64,000 nucleotides of DNA from Cristatella mucedo. Taxonomy: Eukaryota; Bryozoa; Phylactolaemata; Cristatellidae. The stretch covers positions 741,501-805,500 of the forward strand of contig WPIO01000063.1 in NCBI GenBank assembly GCA_009760855.2. Reading direction: 5' to 3'. Each line of letters begins with the position of its first letter. The stretch's first letter is position 1. A model generated the notes under the pieces. It was not told the origin of the DNA. It saw only the letters and a program-made list of their open reading frames with translations, and did no database searches. Made by a program: the position numbers and the translations under genes. Positions 23,027 to 35,089 of this stretch are shown here, in pieces.

Positions 23027-23278
23027 ATAGCCTAAGTAGCAAGGTATTAGTCGACAGGTCGCTCGTAGAGTTGCAATTGCCCTACGGAAATCCGGCCGTG
23101 GCCATATCGACATTTGCTCAATCTACTGTTTTCTTTTACATGGTGCAGCAGCCACTGCATCGTCCAGATGGACAAGACACTGTCTTCGGTGCTTGCGAGA
23201 GACGTTCGCTGAAAGACACCTCAAGCGATTCGACGCCAGCTTATTTCCGGTGGTTGAAGAAGGACGCTTCTCCTCCTC

Positions 23279-23404
23279 CTCTCTCGCTCGCTCTCTCTCT
23301 CTCTCGCTCGCTCTCTCGCTCGCTCTCTCACTCTCTCTCGCTCGCTCTCTCGCTCGCTCTCTCGCTCGCTCTCTCGCTCGCTCTCTCGCTCTCTCTCTCG
23401 CTCG
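23279..23404. repeat. (CTCGCTCTCT)n low-complexity tract
   Basis: About 125 bp built of CTCG and CTCT units. The Leu/Ser and Arg/Glu open frames across it are artefacts. Confidence 0.9.
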
Positions 23405-23491
23405 GCTCAAAGACGCACCGGCTCTAGAGTAGTACGACCGGACGCGGAGTCCGACGGAGGAGCCAGCGAGTCCCGCCTGCCATCGGCACTC

Positions 23492-23524
23492 GCTGCGACC
23501 CGAGATGGTATCTCGGGTCGCAGC
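23492..23524. repeat. Perfect 15-bp hairpin with 3-nt loop
   Basis: Arms GCTGCGACCCGAGAT (23492-23506) and ATCTCGGGTCGCAGC (23510-23524) flank GGT. No T-run follows, so it does not look like a simple terminator, and it is too short for a microRNA precursor. Confidence 0.85.
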
Positions 23525-24410
23525 TCGTTTCCTTGTTTACGCTCTGCGTCGTGACTCGCCCCTCGCGAAGCTCGCCGCCCAGCGGCGACCTCTAGCGGCG
23601 CGCCTCTAGCGGCTCTAGCCTCCGGGTCTCGCGCAGCGCCTACGACCTATCGAAATTGCAATCGTAAACAAGCCGCGCGCGCCGACCGCTATCTCTCGCG
23701 CGCGGCGCCGCCGCCGCCGCGAGCGGCCGCTCGCGGCGGCGGTGTCTGTCCCTAGCAACCCGCGACGCTCTCGCGCGTTCGCAAGCGCTTCCGCCCGCCG
23801 TCCCGCCGCTAGATGAAGCCGCAGCCGCCGCCACCACCACGACCTCGTTCGCCAGCATTGGCGGGATGCCAGTTTCTCGCTCCAGCGGCACCAGCTCAGC
23901 TTAGAGCGATGCAGCCGAGAGAGCGAAGCGGCAGATGCTCGCAAGCTGCCGAAACCGAGCGCTGCGCCGTGCTAGCTGCCTTCGTGCCGCCAGCAGCTCG
24001 CAGAGACCGACGCGGGCGGCACGACCGACGGAATTTGCAGCAATCAGGCTTGCTCTCGAGCACTGTCGCGCAATGGCAATTACTTTTTCTTCATGTCCGT
24101 GTTGCTTCGCCAATACAGCGAAGCTGCGTCTGCCAGAACTCCGGCGTCCTGTCGCTCGGTCGCAACGTATCGGCTGCGCGTAGTGGGAAGGACGAACCGC
24201 AGCTTCGGATTTGTTCAAGAGCGACGCTCGTGAAATTGGCGGCCATCTTACATCATTTACGACGACTTCCGGTTACATTACTGAAGGTCAAGTTTGAGCT
24301 CCTTAGCTACTGGATACTGGCCCGCGTACCGAAAGTCTGTTTCCCTTTGGTTGACATCACTGCGTACGCGCTGGCTGCAAAGTACGAGAAAAAAGGTCTT
24401 CTGAGAGGAA

Positions 24411-24560
24411 AGCCTAATTTTTATGACGGCCGAGGAACCTTAGCGGTTATTGCTACCACTTGCGGCAGCGGGCAATAAAGAATCGCTCGCTGCAGAGCTC
24501 GAGCCCACGACCTGGGTTAGGAAGGGCCGAAGCCCTTCCTTCCGCCTGGTCTAAGGCCCA
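24411..24560 (-). mobile_element. tRNA-headed SINE, second tail class, with altered anticodon-arm region
   Basis: Minus-strand copy: B box gtcgtgggctcgagctc, cgattctttattgcccgctg, tail remnants ccgctaaggttcctcgg. In the head a perfect short hairpin, aggaagggc-cgaa-gcccttcct (24518-24541 region), has replaced the usual sequence. Confidence 0.65.
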
Positions 24561-27192
24561 GTGAAAAGTCGCCCGCTTCCGGTGTCCCTGGGAGCCATCG
24601 GAGCTCTGCAAGCTCGAATGCAGCGGCGACGGAACGCAGCAGGGACTCGCACCGCGCTCCGACGCGCCGCTCTGATCTAATCTGCATTGTTGAGAGAGGG
24701 GTGAAGTGACTTCCGCGTCTGACAGAGCAAGTAAAGCCGTAAAGCGCTCGTGACGTCGCTATTCTCAGCAGCCGACGCCCAACGATTACCGGTGAAGCCC
24801 CGAGCCTTGGATCGCGAAGCTAACGACTTGTGGGTGCGGCGCCCATACTCGCCAGTATCGCCCAATACGCCGACAGTAGTGGAGTACGAGAGCAACGAGG
24901 AGCCTAAACTTAGCAAGTCCGTATCCATAACGTCGACAAGTCTCTTCGACGGCGACGGAAGGTTACAGACTTTCAGATCCAGCAATGACGCGCAAAAACT
25001 CTCATACGGTTCAGAGTCTCGATGTCAGCCCAACTGAGGGAGCACAGCTGCCTATTACACGACTCTGGCTTTTAAACTGCCTTAAAATGCTTTTAAACTG
25101 GCCTTTAAACGGCCATAGATTATTGCATAACCTGTTACCAGCCATTATTTTTCACGAATAGTGAATAGCAGCCATTATCTGGCCGATTTAGCACGCCGCC
25201 TTTTCAATATTGAGACTTGTGTAACGCCAGCGGGCTCGCCTAGCGGCCGCGGTGCTCTGCAGAACGTCGTCGCTAGAGCGCAGCAGTGAACCGCGATGCC
25301 TCAAAGTTGAGAAGTCGCGCTCAACGCACAGCACTCTCGAACACGGCCGCGTCATTTGAGCGAGATCTGCAGCAGCCGATCGTGGTTGTTGCACGGAACC
25401 TAGCTCGATGCATTGCAAAGAACCGCGAGGAGAGAGCGGTGGCGCCAGGCCACGACACAGGTGGAGGTCGCCGAGTGAACGCGCGCTGCCCCGATGGCGG
25501 CCCTCGGTGAGCCCGGATCGTTCCGAGCGCGAGCTGGCTCGTGCGGGCCGCGACAGCGAGCCGCCGCCGAGCGGTGTCCCAATCTATCCATATATCTATC
25601 TATGCGCCACCAAGACCGGATTCGAAGACCTCCCTCGGAGAGGCTGGAACCCTCACGGGCGTTGAGTGCAGCGCTTCGTAGCTGCGGGTTGCGGAGCGAG
25701 CGAGCCGCAGCGCGGACAGCCGAGACAGTGTACGATGGTCCCTTGGTTACGACGTACGACGTACGACGTACGACGGTCCCTTGGTCACGACGTACGACGT
25801 ACGACGGTCCCTCGGCTCTCGCGATCCCGACGAGGGCTTAGTAGCTGAGCGACCGAGGGCTGTAGCTGTAGGTAAACCCCCGGGCGACTATGGGCGAGGA
25901 TCGGGGGCCGGCGACTGCTACGCGGCGGACAGTCGGGGTGAGGGTGGGGTCGCCGCCGCCAGTCGCAGCTCCGCCGCCGCCGCCGCCGTCGGTGCGCTCC
26001 GCTCATTGCGCTCAAAGGTCGCAGAGACGTTGGTCGGACTCTCTTCTACGTACCAAAAATCATTGGCTACTGCAAGTCAGAGCGTCTCGCTGTCTCGGCG
26101 ATCCCGCGACGTCGGCAAACGAGCTGTTTCCGGCCGGAAGCCGCCACAATACGGCCGGCGGCAGGGCCTTCTGCTACCGCCGACCAATAGCATCTGGATA
26201 AGGTGGCCCTGGACGCGTCCGACTGGCGAACTCGTGCTCAGACTAGTCTGAGGACGCATCTATCTTGTCAGGTTTTCCTACGATTGTGGGCTTGCAACGG
26301 TGCCCTCGCAGCTATAGTAGGCGAGTTGGCCGGCCACGGAGCTAAGTACGCGTGCAGGAGAATGAGAGACTGGTGAAAAACCAAGGGCATTCATAGCGGC
26401 TTAGCGGCGGTAAAGGCAAAAACTCGCATTTGAGTCCGAGCCCACTTAAATCTCATTTCTTGTTCTTGCCTTCGGCTCCTAGAGGGCCATTCGAACCGGC
26501 GAGACCTTGACCTTGCTAAAGACAGCCGTGGCTATTCACAACGAGGCTTAAGGGGAGCATCGGGTGCTGCCGAGCCGTCGGTCGGACCGACGTACTTCAT
26601 TGCACCGGTCCAGCAGGAGAGCAGGACCCTTAGGCCCCGCCCCTTCTCTCAGAGCCCCCGTACTCTCACACAGCCCAACAGCTGGTGAGACTGGTCCTTC
26701 GGTGCGCGGGGCCTAGATTACTTGCGCCCAGACGCTACGCCGCTCAGACCTTGCTCGCGCCGCTCGTCTTAGCTGCGCGATCCTCTCCGCACCGCGTCCG
26801 TCACCTTCGCACCTCTCCCCTCCCGAGGTGACGAGTCGCAGCACTCCTACTTCGCTCTCGACCACCTCGTTTCGTTCCGGCATTTAGGCGACGCGCAAGT
26901 TCGGAGCTGTCAGTACAACGAGCTCGCGCGGAGACGGACGCGAGAGACGACTTGCATCCTTGGCGCTAAGTGAATGCAGCGGCAAAGCTCTGAGCCGTAT
27001 CCAGTGGTCCGCTGCGCTGCAGCAGTCCGGTGCGGCGGCGGCGAGAGCGTCTGCTTGCCTTTCGCGGGCGGCTGTCCGCAGCCGTCTCGCGAGCGCCCGC
27101 TCGTGCATCGCGGATGTGCCTCCGCCCTCCCGTCGTTGCTATTAGGTTCGGCTGGGGTTAGCCGGTGATGCACACAATTGAAGTTTCGTCTC
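24561..27192. other. CpG-rich, no gene recognised
   Basis: Apart from the tandem block at 25736-25812 I see no repeat. Frames of 95-156 residues (24750-25037, 25781-26251, plus) lack motifs and have shadow frames of similar length. Confidence 0.4.
25736..25812. repeat. Tandem duplication containing (GTACGAC)n
   Basis: Two copies of a block made of cggtccctt and ggt[tc]acgacgtacgacg separated by about 43 bp. Within each, ACGTACG recurs. It is palindrome-rich because ACGT and GTAC are self-complementary. Confidence 0.8.
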
Positions 27193-27838
27193 CTCTCTGT
27201 CTGTCTGTCTCTGTCTGTCTCTGTCTGTCTCTGTCTGTCTCTGTCTGTCTCTGTCTGTCTCTGTCTGTCTCTGTCTGTCTCTGTCTGTCTCTGTCTGTCT
27301 CTGTCTGTCTCTGTCTGTCTCTGTCTGTCTCTGTCTGTCTCTGTCTGTCTCTGTCTGTCTCTGTCTGTCTCTGTCTGTCTCTGTCTGTCTCTGTCTGTCT
27401 CTGTCTGTCTCTGTCTGTCTCTGTCTGTCTCTGTCTGTCTCTGTCTGTCTCTGTCTCTGTCTTTGTCTCTGTCTTTGTCTCTGTCTCTGTCTCTGTCTCT
27501 GTCTCTGTCTGTCTCTGTCTGTCTCTGTCTGTCTCTGTCTCTGTCTCTGTCTGTCTCTGTCTGTCTCTGTCTGTCTCTGTCTGTCTCTGTCTCTGTCTCT
27601 GTCTCTGTCTCTGTCTCTGTCTGTCTCTGTCTGTCTCTGTCTGTCTCTGTCTCTGTCTCTGTCTCTGTCTCTGTCTGTGCGTCTGTTGCGTCTGTCTGTG
27701 CCTGTCTGTGTCTGTCTGCGTCTGTCCGCATCTGTCTGCGTCTGTCTGCGTCTGTCTGTCTGTCTATCTGCGTCTGCCTGTCTGTCTGTCTCTGCTTGTC
27801 CCTGTCTGTCTCTGTCTCTCTTTGTCTCTCTGTTTCTC
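27193..27838. repeat. (CTGTCTCTGT)n microsatellite, about 640 bp
   Basis: Near-perfect CTGTCTGTCT-type repeats from 27198 to about 27450, then (CTCTGT)n variants decaying to CTGTCTGC and CTCTGTTT at the 3' side. Both strands show long artefactual frames (Ser/Val/Cys/Leu on plus, Arg/Gln/Thr/Asp on minus). These are not genes. Confidence 0.95.
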
Positions 27839-28243
27839 TTCGCACCTCGCCACTGGCTCTCGCGCTCAGTCACACCCCGACTACGTCGCCATTTTGCCAC
27901 CTCGCCGCCTCACGTTGCCCCCACGCTGCGCCGCGATTCGTCGGTTCCCGGCGGAGTCGAGGCCTCGAGGCGCGTCGCTCGCGCCGCGCTCGCTAGCGGT
28001 AGCGGACAGCGCCGTAATCGGCGGCGTGAGAGAGATGGCCGAGCCACGACCACCCGTCGGCCTCGCGCCGTTGGCACAGCGGTCGCACCGGCCAAGATGC
28101 CTGGCGCCCCGCCCGTCCGGTGGTGCTTCACGGCCGATTTTCGGGCTCGGAAAGGATTTTCGCCGAGCGCCTCGGGCGCTGCAGGCCTAGCCGTTTGACC
28201 CTCTGTAGCGAGTGCACCATTACGCAGCCGCCGCCACCGCCAC

Positions 28244-28274
<31 letters not shown>

Positions 28275-30140
28275 CCCTAGTGGGCGCTGTCATCGAGTGC
28301 GCGCCCGTCGTTTCTCTTGATTTTATTATGCTCGGCCGGCAAGACGGCATGTCACCGCTCTTTTGTGCCCGACCGGCTGTCCCGACGGTGAGTTTCACGT
28401 GGCACTTAGCGGACTCTCGCTGCAATCCGAGAGCGAATCGCGATCGCCATTGTGCAACCCAAGGATGTCTCCACTCTGTCCTTGCTGGACGTCATCTGCG
28501 AGCAGCGAGACAAGTGTGAATAAAAAAAAGCTGATTAGATCTGCGCTGCTAGCGACGCTTTTGCGCCGCGAGGAACTCTCTCTCCAGTTTCCGAGTCGAC
28601 AGTCGCCTGGGGCTCGACGACGGGGCCGCGTCAGTAATCGAGCCTGTGCGACTTCCCCTCTCCTCCCCATCCACCCGCTCGAAGGGATCGCCGCTGCTGC
28701 CTGCGTGCGTCGTCGTCTTCGCAGCCCTACGCCGAGTCGCATGCTGTGCCTACCAGCGGGCGATCCGGGATGGCGCACCTGCCTCCAGACTAGCTCTCAA
28801 GTCCGTTTTCCGCTCGGAGGCGAGAACGAGCTGAAGCGTTGCGGTTGCTGCCGCCGCCGCAGCCGCCGCGTCTTTCTCGCGCGCACGGTTTCCGCTTGAT
28901 GGCTCCGCGAAATGCCAGTTGCGCGCGCGCTCGCGAGCGAAGACGCACCGCCGCGTCTCGCGCCGCGGCCTCGCCGAGCGCGCTGAAAGGGCGCAGGCCG
29001 CGGAGCGTGCTGCCGCCGCGACCGTCCCATTGAGGGCCGCGGCGGCAGCGGCGAGCGGCGCTCAAGGGAAGCTCCTCTAGCGTGAACGGCGCGAGAAAGG
29101 GACGCCGCCGCCGCGGCGCGCGGGACCGCCGGTGCTCGCTCAAGCAATTACTCGGTCTTTTATGGCGGCGATGTAATTCGGTCGCGCTGGCCGAGCGGAG
29201 GCGAGCGGTTAGAGCGCCCCGGTTGCGGGACAGTGTTTTTCGCCGGTGCTGCGAGCGCCGCCCATTGTGCGCGCGCCCGCGCGCGGCTCTTCCCATTGTC
29301 GCGGCCAGTTACGGCGCACTCTGGGTAAACAAGACGATTGTGCCGAGCGTCTTTCGGCGCACAAAAGAATTTAGAAGAACCGCGGCTCGTCATCTCATTT
29401 ACATGGCGGCTCAAAAGTTATTTAAGCAATGGGAATTCATAGAATGGCGACTAATTCGCGCTGATGATTTTATCACCAGAATTTCGCGTTCGGATCGAAT
29501 TTTGTCTGCGCGTTAATTTAGGCTCCGGTTTCTCAGCAATGGCGTGCCCGGGGACGGGGAAAAAAGAACGGCGCCATGCGGCGCGAATACGCCGCCCTAG
29601 GAGTCAGCAGCAGCAGAGGACGCCAGAGCCCGCTACCGAATGAAAAGAGTCGGCGGCGGCGGCGGCGGCGGCGGCGGCGTGCAGCTCGCAAAAAAAGATT
29701 GGCCGCCGTGCGTCGGTGGCAGCGGCGTCGGCGACACGCAGTGACCAATCGCCTGGCGAGAGCGCCTGCGATTGCCGCGTTTCGGAATTTCTTTCAGTTA
29801 AAACTTTTGCTTCGCTTCGCCGCGCTCACCATTGCAAGCAGCTGGCCCGCCCAAAGCTCGATCGTCACCAGCCTGTGGACGCTGTTAAAGTCACCGGGTT
29901 TCTTAGCGTCGTGCCCGTATCGTTTGCGCGTGGCACCGGTTGCCGAGTCGCGGAGTATCGCGCGCCGTCGAAGTGCGTGAAGTGGCGCGCGACTCATTCT
30001 TCTGCCCTTGGAGGTGATGGGTTCAACTTCCGAGAAGGGCAGTGCGTGCTATACCGTCCGCAAAGTGCGAAGCTATTCCGAGGGGGCTTAGCGTTAGACA
30101 AATCCGCTGACGGCAGCAGTCACATAAATCTTTCGCCCCA
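27839..30140. other. CpG-rich, no gene recognised
   Basis: Short CCG runs (28222-28275) and CGG runs (29652-29680). An island of lower CpG at about 29390-29520 (tcatttacatggcggc ... gatgattttatcacc) stands out. No exon with supporting splice sites was identified. Confidence 0.4.
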
Positions 30141-30605
30141 CCGTGGTCTCAAAAGGATTTGAGGTTCATACAAGGTGTAGGTAAGCGATTAGATTCAGAA
30201 AAGCATGTGCTACGACGCTTAGTCTGGTAGGGGAGTAGATCTGAAAGGTGGGGTGGAGAAAAAGAATAAAGGTACCTAAAAGTGAGTGACAGAAATGTGA
30301 AGTCGATAAGCTTATTGACTGGAAGCCAGTACAGGTCGGCGAGAAGTGGTATGACGTGGCAACTGCGCCGCTGATGGCAGACAAGCTTAGTTGCAGAGTT
30401 TTGCGCCAGCTGTAAGCGCCTGATTGCACATGCCGGTAGGCCAGCAAGCAGTGAGTTACAGAAGTTGAGACAGAATGCCACAAATACATGGACCAATTTA
30501 GATGTGGTATCCCTGTCTAACAAGCACGACTTTTAGCAATATTATGTAGCTGAAAGTAGGCAGACTTGACTGTGGAGCTGATGTTGCCGTTGAATGAAAA
30601 AATTA
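30141..30605 (-). mobile_element. L2-type LINE internal fragment (RT C-terminal part)
   Basis: The minus-strand frame over about 124 residues includes AGLPACAIRRLQLAQNSA, HVIPLLADLYWLPV and LSDLLPYQTK, characteristic of the L2/CR1 RT thumb and connection. The copy stops before the ORF end and lacks the 3' UTR and tail. That is unusual for target-primed insertion and implies a later deletion or rearrangement. Confidence 0.8.
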
Positions 30606-30949
30606 TTTAAGACTTATGTCTTTGGCTGTTTTTGATTGCCAGTTATCTAGCACAGCTGCGGTCCGGAAAATAAATAAAATGATTGCAATCCAAGTGAGTC
30701 GCAGAACTTCGTCTGATAAATTATCTACTACTTTTCTTTGGCATTTTCTTTTTTGTTCAACCTTTCTTTGGCCTATTTCTTGAAAGTTTCCGGCATTGGA
30801 TACAAAAAGCACATTTTTAAGCAGATCGAATGCTTTCTTTGGGTCACTTTTTCTGGTGCGCTCAGCGAAAATCAGAGGTCCTCGCCCGGAGCAAGGCCGA
30901 CTAAAATACTAAGCCAAATGAAGCGAGATCGCAGAAATTAATTACCCTA

Positions 30950-31065
30950 TGATAATAATAATAATAATAATAGCAGTAATAACAACAACAACACATTTGC
31001 CTAGCGCTCTCGGAGAACATCTAAATTTCGTTCTGAGCATTTTACGTTTGCGGTAGATAAAAAAT
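30950..31065 (-). mobile_element. L2-type LINE 3' tail fragment
   Basis: A (TAA)n/(CAA)n run followed by a diverged stem-loop (agcgctctcggagaac ... tgagcattttacgtttgc). It is 5'-truncated to about 100 bp and lies 345 bp from the preceding L2 fragment in the same orientation, so the two could be pieces of one insertion. Confidence 0.65.
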
Positions 31066-33117
31066 GTCAAGCGAGTTTGTTTGATAATTTGAAAGCGACG
31101 AGGAGCGAGAGGCTCAAATGGCGCCGCGATTTTTTGTCTCCTTTTTCGCTCCTTTTTAAGAGGAAGAGCGTAGCAGCAGCTTCGCAGCGGCTCGCGCATC
31201 CGCTTTCACGCGTCGCGTCGTCCTTTCTTTCGAGCTAGGATTAAAGAGCGCAGTTTTCGCGATCTGCGCGCATACATTTCGTCTTCCCTACTAACAATCT
31301 TGCCCAGGGCACTTTTTCGCCTCGCGATGGCTAGCTATCATTACGAACTCGCTCCCTGAATGGGGCATATAAACTGAAGTCGTTTTTTCCACAAACGCAG
31401 AGCACGTAACGGTTGCTAGTCCCCACCGACGCGTGACGGTTACTGGTGAAGCTAGCAGCTCGAAGCACTGCTAGCGATTCAGAGAAGCCGCGTTAATACT
31501 CTCGGGCGTGCCGACCGTAGCGCAGAACAGAAAAGAGACCAAGAACTACCGTAACTCGACGACAAGTCCGTGACCTTGTGTAGAGATGTACGCTGCATAT
31601 TCCGAAACTATAGAGGAGCTACAAGTGGGCATGCTGGACTTTAATGCGTCTTCTGAACACTTGGCCTCCCTGGCATTCGGGTCGCCAGTATTTCACTTGA
31701 CTTAAGACAGACGAACAGCTTTAGCTGAAAACCCTCTCTCATAAGATACCTGAAGATATCTCAAAACTGGAACATGATTAAAGCGGACAGCACAAGAAGC
31801 AGGAGAAAACATGCGAGCAATTTAACGTCTGAGCGGTTGCGACTGCGACTGCGACGTGTTCTACTGTGACTTCAGCGTCTCGCCTTGCGTCCAGTCTTGT
31901 CTGCCTAGCATACAGTTAGACAGTCTGCGCCGTATGATGGACAGTACCGCACAGCTCTTTCAGCTGCTAGCACACCCCTGGCAGACTTTCGAAATGCAGT
32001 GACCAATTTAGCTACTGCAAACCGGAAACAGAAAGCCCAACCCATTCGCTCTGCCGACGCGCCGATTCGGCAACCGCGCAGCAGGATCGTACCAGCAACC
32101 CCGTAGCAGCAGGATCGTAATAATCGCTGCACTAGTTTGGCTGACGTGCAGAGGCAGGAAGGTCGCGGCACTGCAGTCGCAGCATTTGGAATCCAATGAC
32201 GCAATCGCAGCAGAAGCTACGTAGACATCGTATGGCATGAAAGAAGGATCGAGCAGTCCCGAGTAAACAAAAAAGAAAGGAGGAGGAGGAGGAGGAAGGC
32301 AGACAGAACGACGTAGACAAGCACTCTTCCCACTATCACAGCTCATGGGCGTATGACAAATAGCGCTGTCAAAGCACTGCAAATAGCCGAAAAACGATTT
32401 CTCATCGGGTGGGTGACAAAAGGATTGACTAAAGGCTTACGACTCGTCGAGCGGGCAGGCACAGTCGCCAGTATGACCTCTTTTTTTTAGTAAGCAAAGC
32501 AGCCTGACCAGCAGACCATCAGAGCAGTAGTCTACAACTCCGAGCAGTTAATGCAGTCGTGGTAGCCTCAAAATTCTTTTAGCTCCGATACAAGTTTCTC
32601 AATTATAATGACCGGCAGAGGAAGAATGAGATCCGTTTGTTTGTCAAAACTTCAGTCAAGGATGCGGTGTTAGTAATCGGCACTTTATCTGCAGCCACTT
32701 CCATGCCCTCGTGCGTAATCATTACCTCCGGCTTCCCAAATCGTATTTAGTACACCCGGGTATATCCGGGTATATTCAGTATATTCAGTGTATCCGGGTC
32801 ATACTATTTCACACACCACGAAGCTGCAGCGACGGCCTGCACCTGCACTGAGGTCACTAAGGTGGTCAGCTATTGCCATCGACGTCTTCTAGACTAAACG
32901 CTGAAGCTCCGTTCCTGCAGCATCTCCATTCTGAGCACTCGATTGCATGCTTCCAAGTGGTCCCAGCATCGCTCATACTAGACTGCACGCTACCAGTATT
33001 TTAGTTTCAGTGTCACTGTCTCTAAAATCTCAAAAAAGTGTATCCTGTGCCTGAACCCAATGCAGCGGCACTCTCAAAACTACGTACGCTTCCGCTCAGC
33101 TACGCGCTAATTAGACC

Positions 33118-33151
<34 letters not shown>

Positions 33152-34185
33152 AGCTACTATTGGGGGGTGAGCATTTTCAGAAATTCGCCCGAGGTTTATC
33201 GTGGTGCTCAAGTTCGATTAAGTTCGATTACGCACGGCTCTTTGATCTGCCGAAGTTCGGCGTACGGTTTCTACAAATCCCGAGTTTCTGGCTGAGCAAG
33301 CAGCTTAGTTCAATGCTTAGTCACCCGATTCCGTTAACAGCGGCGCATGCTTGGCATACCGGCTCTGATCAAAGGCAGATTTTACGTGCGCGATGCCGCG
33401 CGTCAGAGTGAGCCACAAGTGGCGAGATCAGCACCTGACATGCTGCAAATGGTCCTCAGCAATGATCCAACACTTCGGACGCCAAAAGTTGCCAGCGCGC
33501 TGTGCAGCGGCGGCGGCTCCTCTGAACAAGAGCTGTCCTCTGTCACAAGCGTGGCTCTTGTAGCGGATGCAGCCTCGATTCTGCGGCTGCGGCTGCTGCT
33601 CGCGGCTAGAGAATCGTTGGAGCCGCCGCACCGACGCTCGCTCGCGGCGTGTGGCGCCGGTATCGGGAGCGATCGAGACAGCAATCGAGAGCTCCAGCGC
33701 GTCCGCATCGATCGCATCGACGAGTCTTGACGACCTTGCGCGGAGCGGCATATTCCTGAGTCATAGAGGGCTGGCCACACGTGCACAGCAGCAGCAGCAC
33801 CGACTACAATGAGCAACTCCTAAGCATCACGCTGGACTTTTTTCTTTATTCTCTCTAGATCGTAGATTATGACGTATCCGGTTCCTAAAGATTAAAAAGT
33901 GCAGGGGCCCCGGCGGTAGTGGCGTCCAGAACCGGCACAATGCAGCTCAGTTAGGATGCCAGCGATTCACTGCGGAGTAGGTCCAGTTGGATGATCTCCG
34001 GCAACGTCCTGCCTGCCTCCTACCTGGGTTTCACAGCCGGAAGTTCCAGTGAACTTGTTAATCTTGTTAATCCTATCTCGTGAGCATCAAAAGCTGGCGA
34101 AATTCTTCGCACTGCCTCGACTTGCCCTTCTGCTGCACTAGCTCCCCGGAAGCTGGGAGAAAAGCCGCCGCCGCCGACTTTAGTC
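31066..34185. other. No gene recognised; transposon-poor
   Basis: Mixed composition. A 39-codon frame at about 31588-31707 (plus, starting MYAAYSETIEEL) has ordinary composition but no extension. A small repeat of gggtatatccgggtatatt lies at about 32758-32800. No LINE or SINE copy found. Confidence 0.4.
33117..33151. repeat. (CCG)n, about 11 units
   Basis: Short perfect CCG run in a non-coding region. Confidence 0.9.
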
Positions 34186-34470
34186 TGGAGCAGAGAAAGA
34201 TGGAGGGAGAGAGGAGCAGAGAAAGTTGGAGGGAGAGAGGAGCAGAGAAAGATGGAGGGAGAGAGGAGCAGAGAAAGATGGAGGGAGATAGGAGCAGAGA
34301 AAGATGGAGCAGAGAAAGATGGAGGGAGAGAGGAGCAGAGAAAGATGGAGCAGAGAAAGATGGAGGGAGAGAGGAGCAGAGAAAGATGGAGCAGAAAAAG
34401 ATGGAGGGAGAGAGGAGCAGAGAAAGATGGAGCAGAGAAAGATGGAGCAGAGAAAGATGTCTGGAGCAGA
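34186..34470. repeat. Purine minisatellite (agagaaagatggag-based unit)
   Basis: About 285 bp of alternating units: ggagggagagaggagcag and agagaaagatggagcag, with unit lengths of roughly 15 and 27 bp in a mosaic. Almost all purine on the plus strand. The 150- to 180-residue frames across it are repeat artefacts. Confidence 0.9.
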
Positions 34471-35083
34471 GAAATACGGGCAGGGCGCCAACGAGCGGAT
34501 GGAGCGAGCTAACGTCCGCCTAACGTTGCCCCCGCCCCCAGCCCCCGCCCGCATAGCCCGCCCGCCGCGCACCTGCGGCGTCGCCGACGGCTCTGCGGCT
34601 GCGGCGTCTTGCGGCCGGCCAGAAGGCGCATCTGCCGACAACCTACGCGTCGCTACGTCACGCCGCTCGACTGACGTCACCGCGCGCGCGCCGGGCCGGC
34701 GAGCGGGCGGGCCAGCTTGTGCGGGCATTTGTCACGCGTGCGGCGGCGTTGGGCGCCAGGCGAGCGAGCGAGCGAGCGAGCGAGCCCGAAGCGGCGGCTG
34801 CTGCGAATTTCGCAATCGCGCCGCGAATTATCGACGATTTCGATGCGGGCCCGCTGCTGCTGGTGGCGGCGCGCGAGATGGCCGCCGCTGCTATCGTGGC
34901 GTCGCCGCCGCTCGCAGACATGCGGGCGACGGTGCGGCTCTCCCTCTCTCTCTCCCCGCCCCGTTGCGCTCACTCTCGCAGCCGCCGCATTTTTCGCTTT
35001 TGCGCACCTTTCGTCGCTTATTCCAGCAGTCGCGCAGCCAGCGAGGAAGAGAGCGAAGGCAGCTCGAAAAGCTCGTGCTTACG
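34471..35083. other. Downstream flank of GATA, CpG-rich
   Basis: Lies beyond the candidate GATA poly(A) signal. Includes gagcgagcgagcgagc (34761-34780). No gene recognised. Confidence 0.5.
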
Positions 35084-35089
35084 TTTATT
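35084..35089 (-). terminator. Candidate GATA poly(A) signal
   Basis: AATAAA on the minus strand, seen as TTTATT on the plus strand, is the first such hexamer downstream of the GATA stop and lies about 700 nt from it. The implied 3' UTR (35090-35791) is CpG-rich and has no competing ATTAAA or AATAAA that I can find. Confidence 0.5.

Noticed and set aside
26910-28190. Frames of 170-341 codons on both strands at 27 kb
   Set aside because: Products of the CTGT/CTCTGT microsatellite; composition is purely periodic.
29180-29235. Possible tRNA gene (ctggccgagcgg ... ggttagagcgcc)
   Set aside because: A-box-like only; no B box and no acceptor stem could be paired.
34186-34470. CRISPR-like array
   Set aside because: Units are contiguous without unique spacers, and the context is an animal genome.
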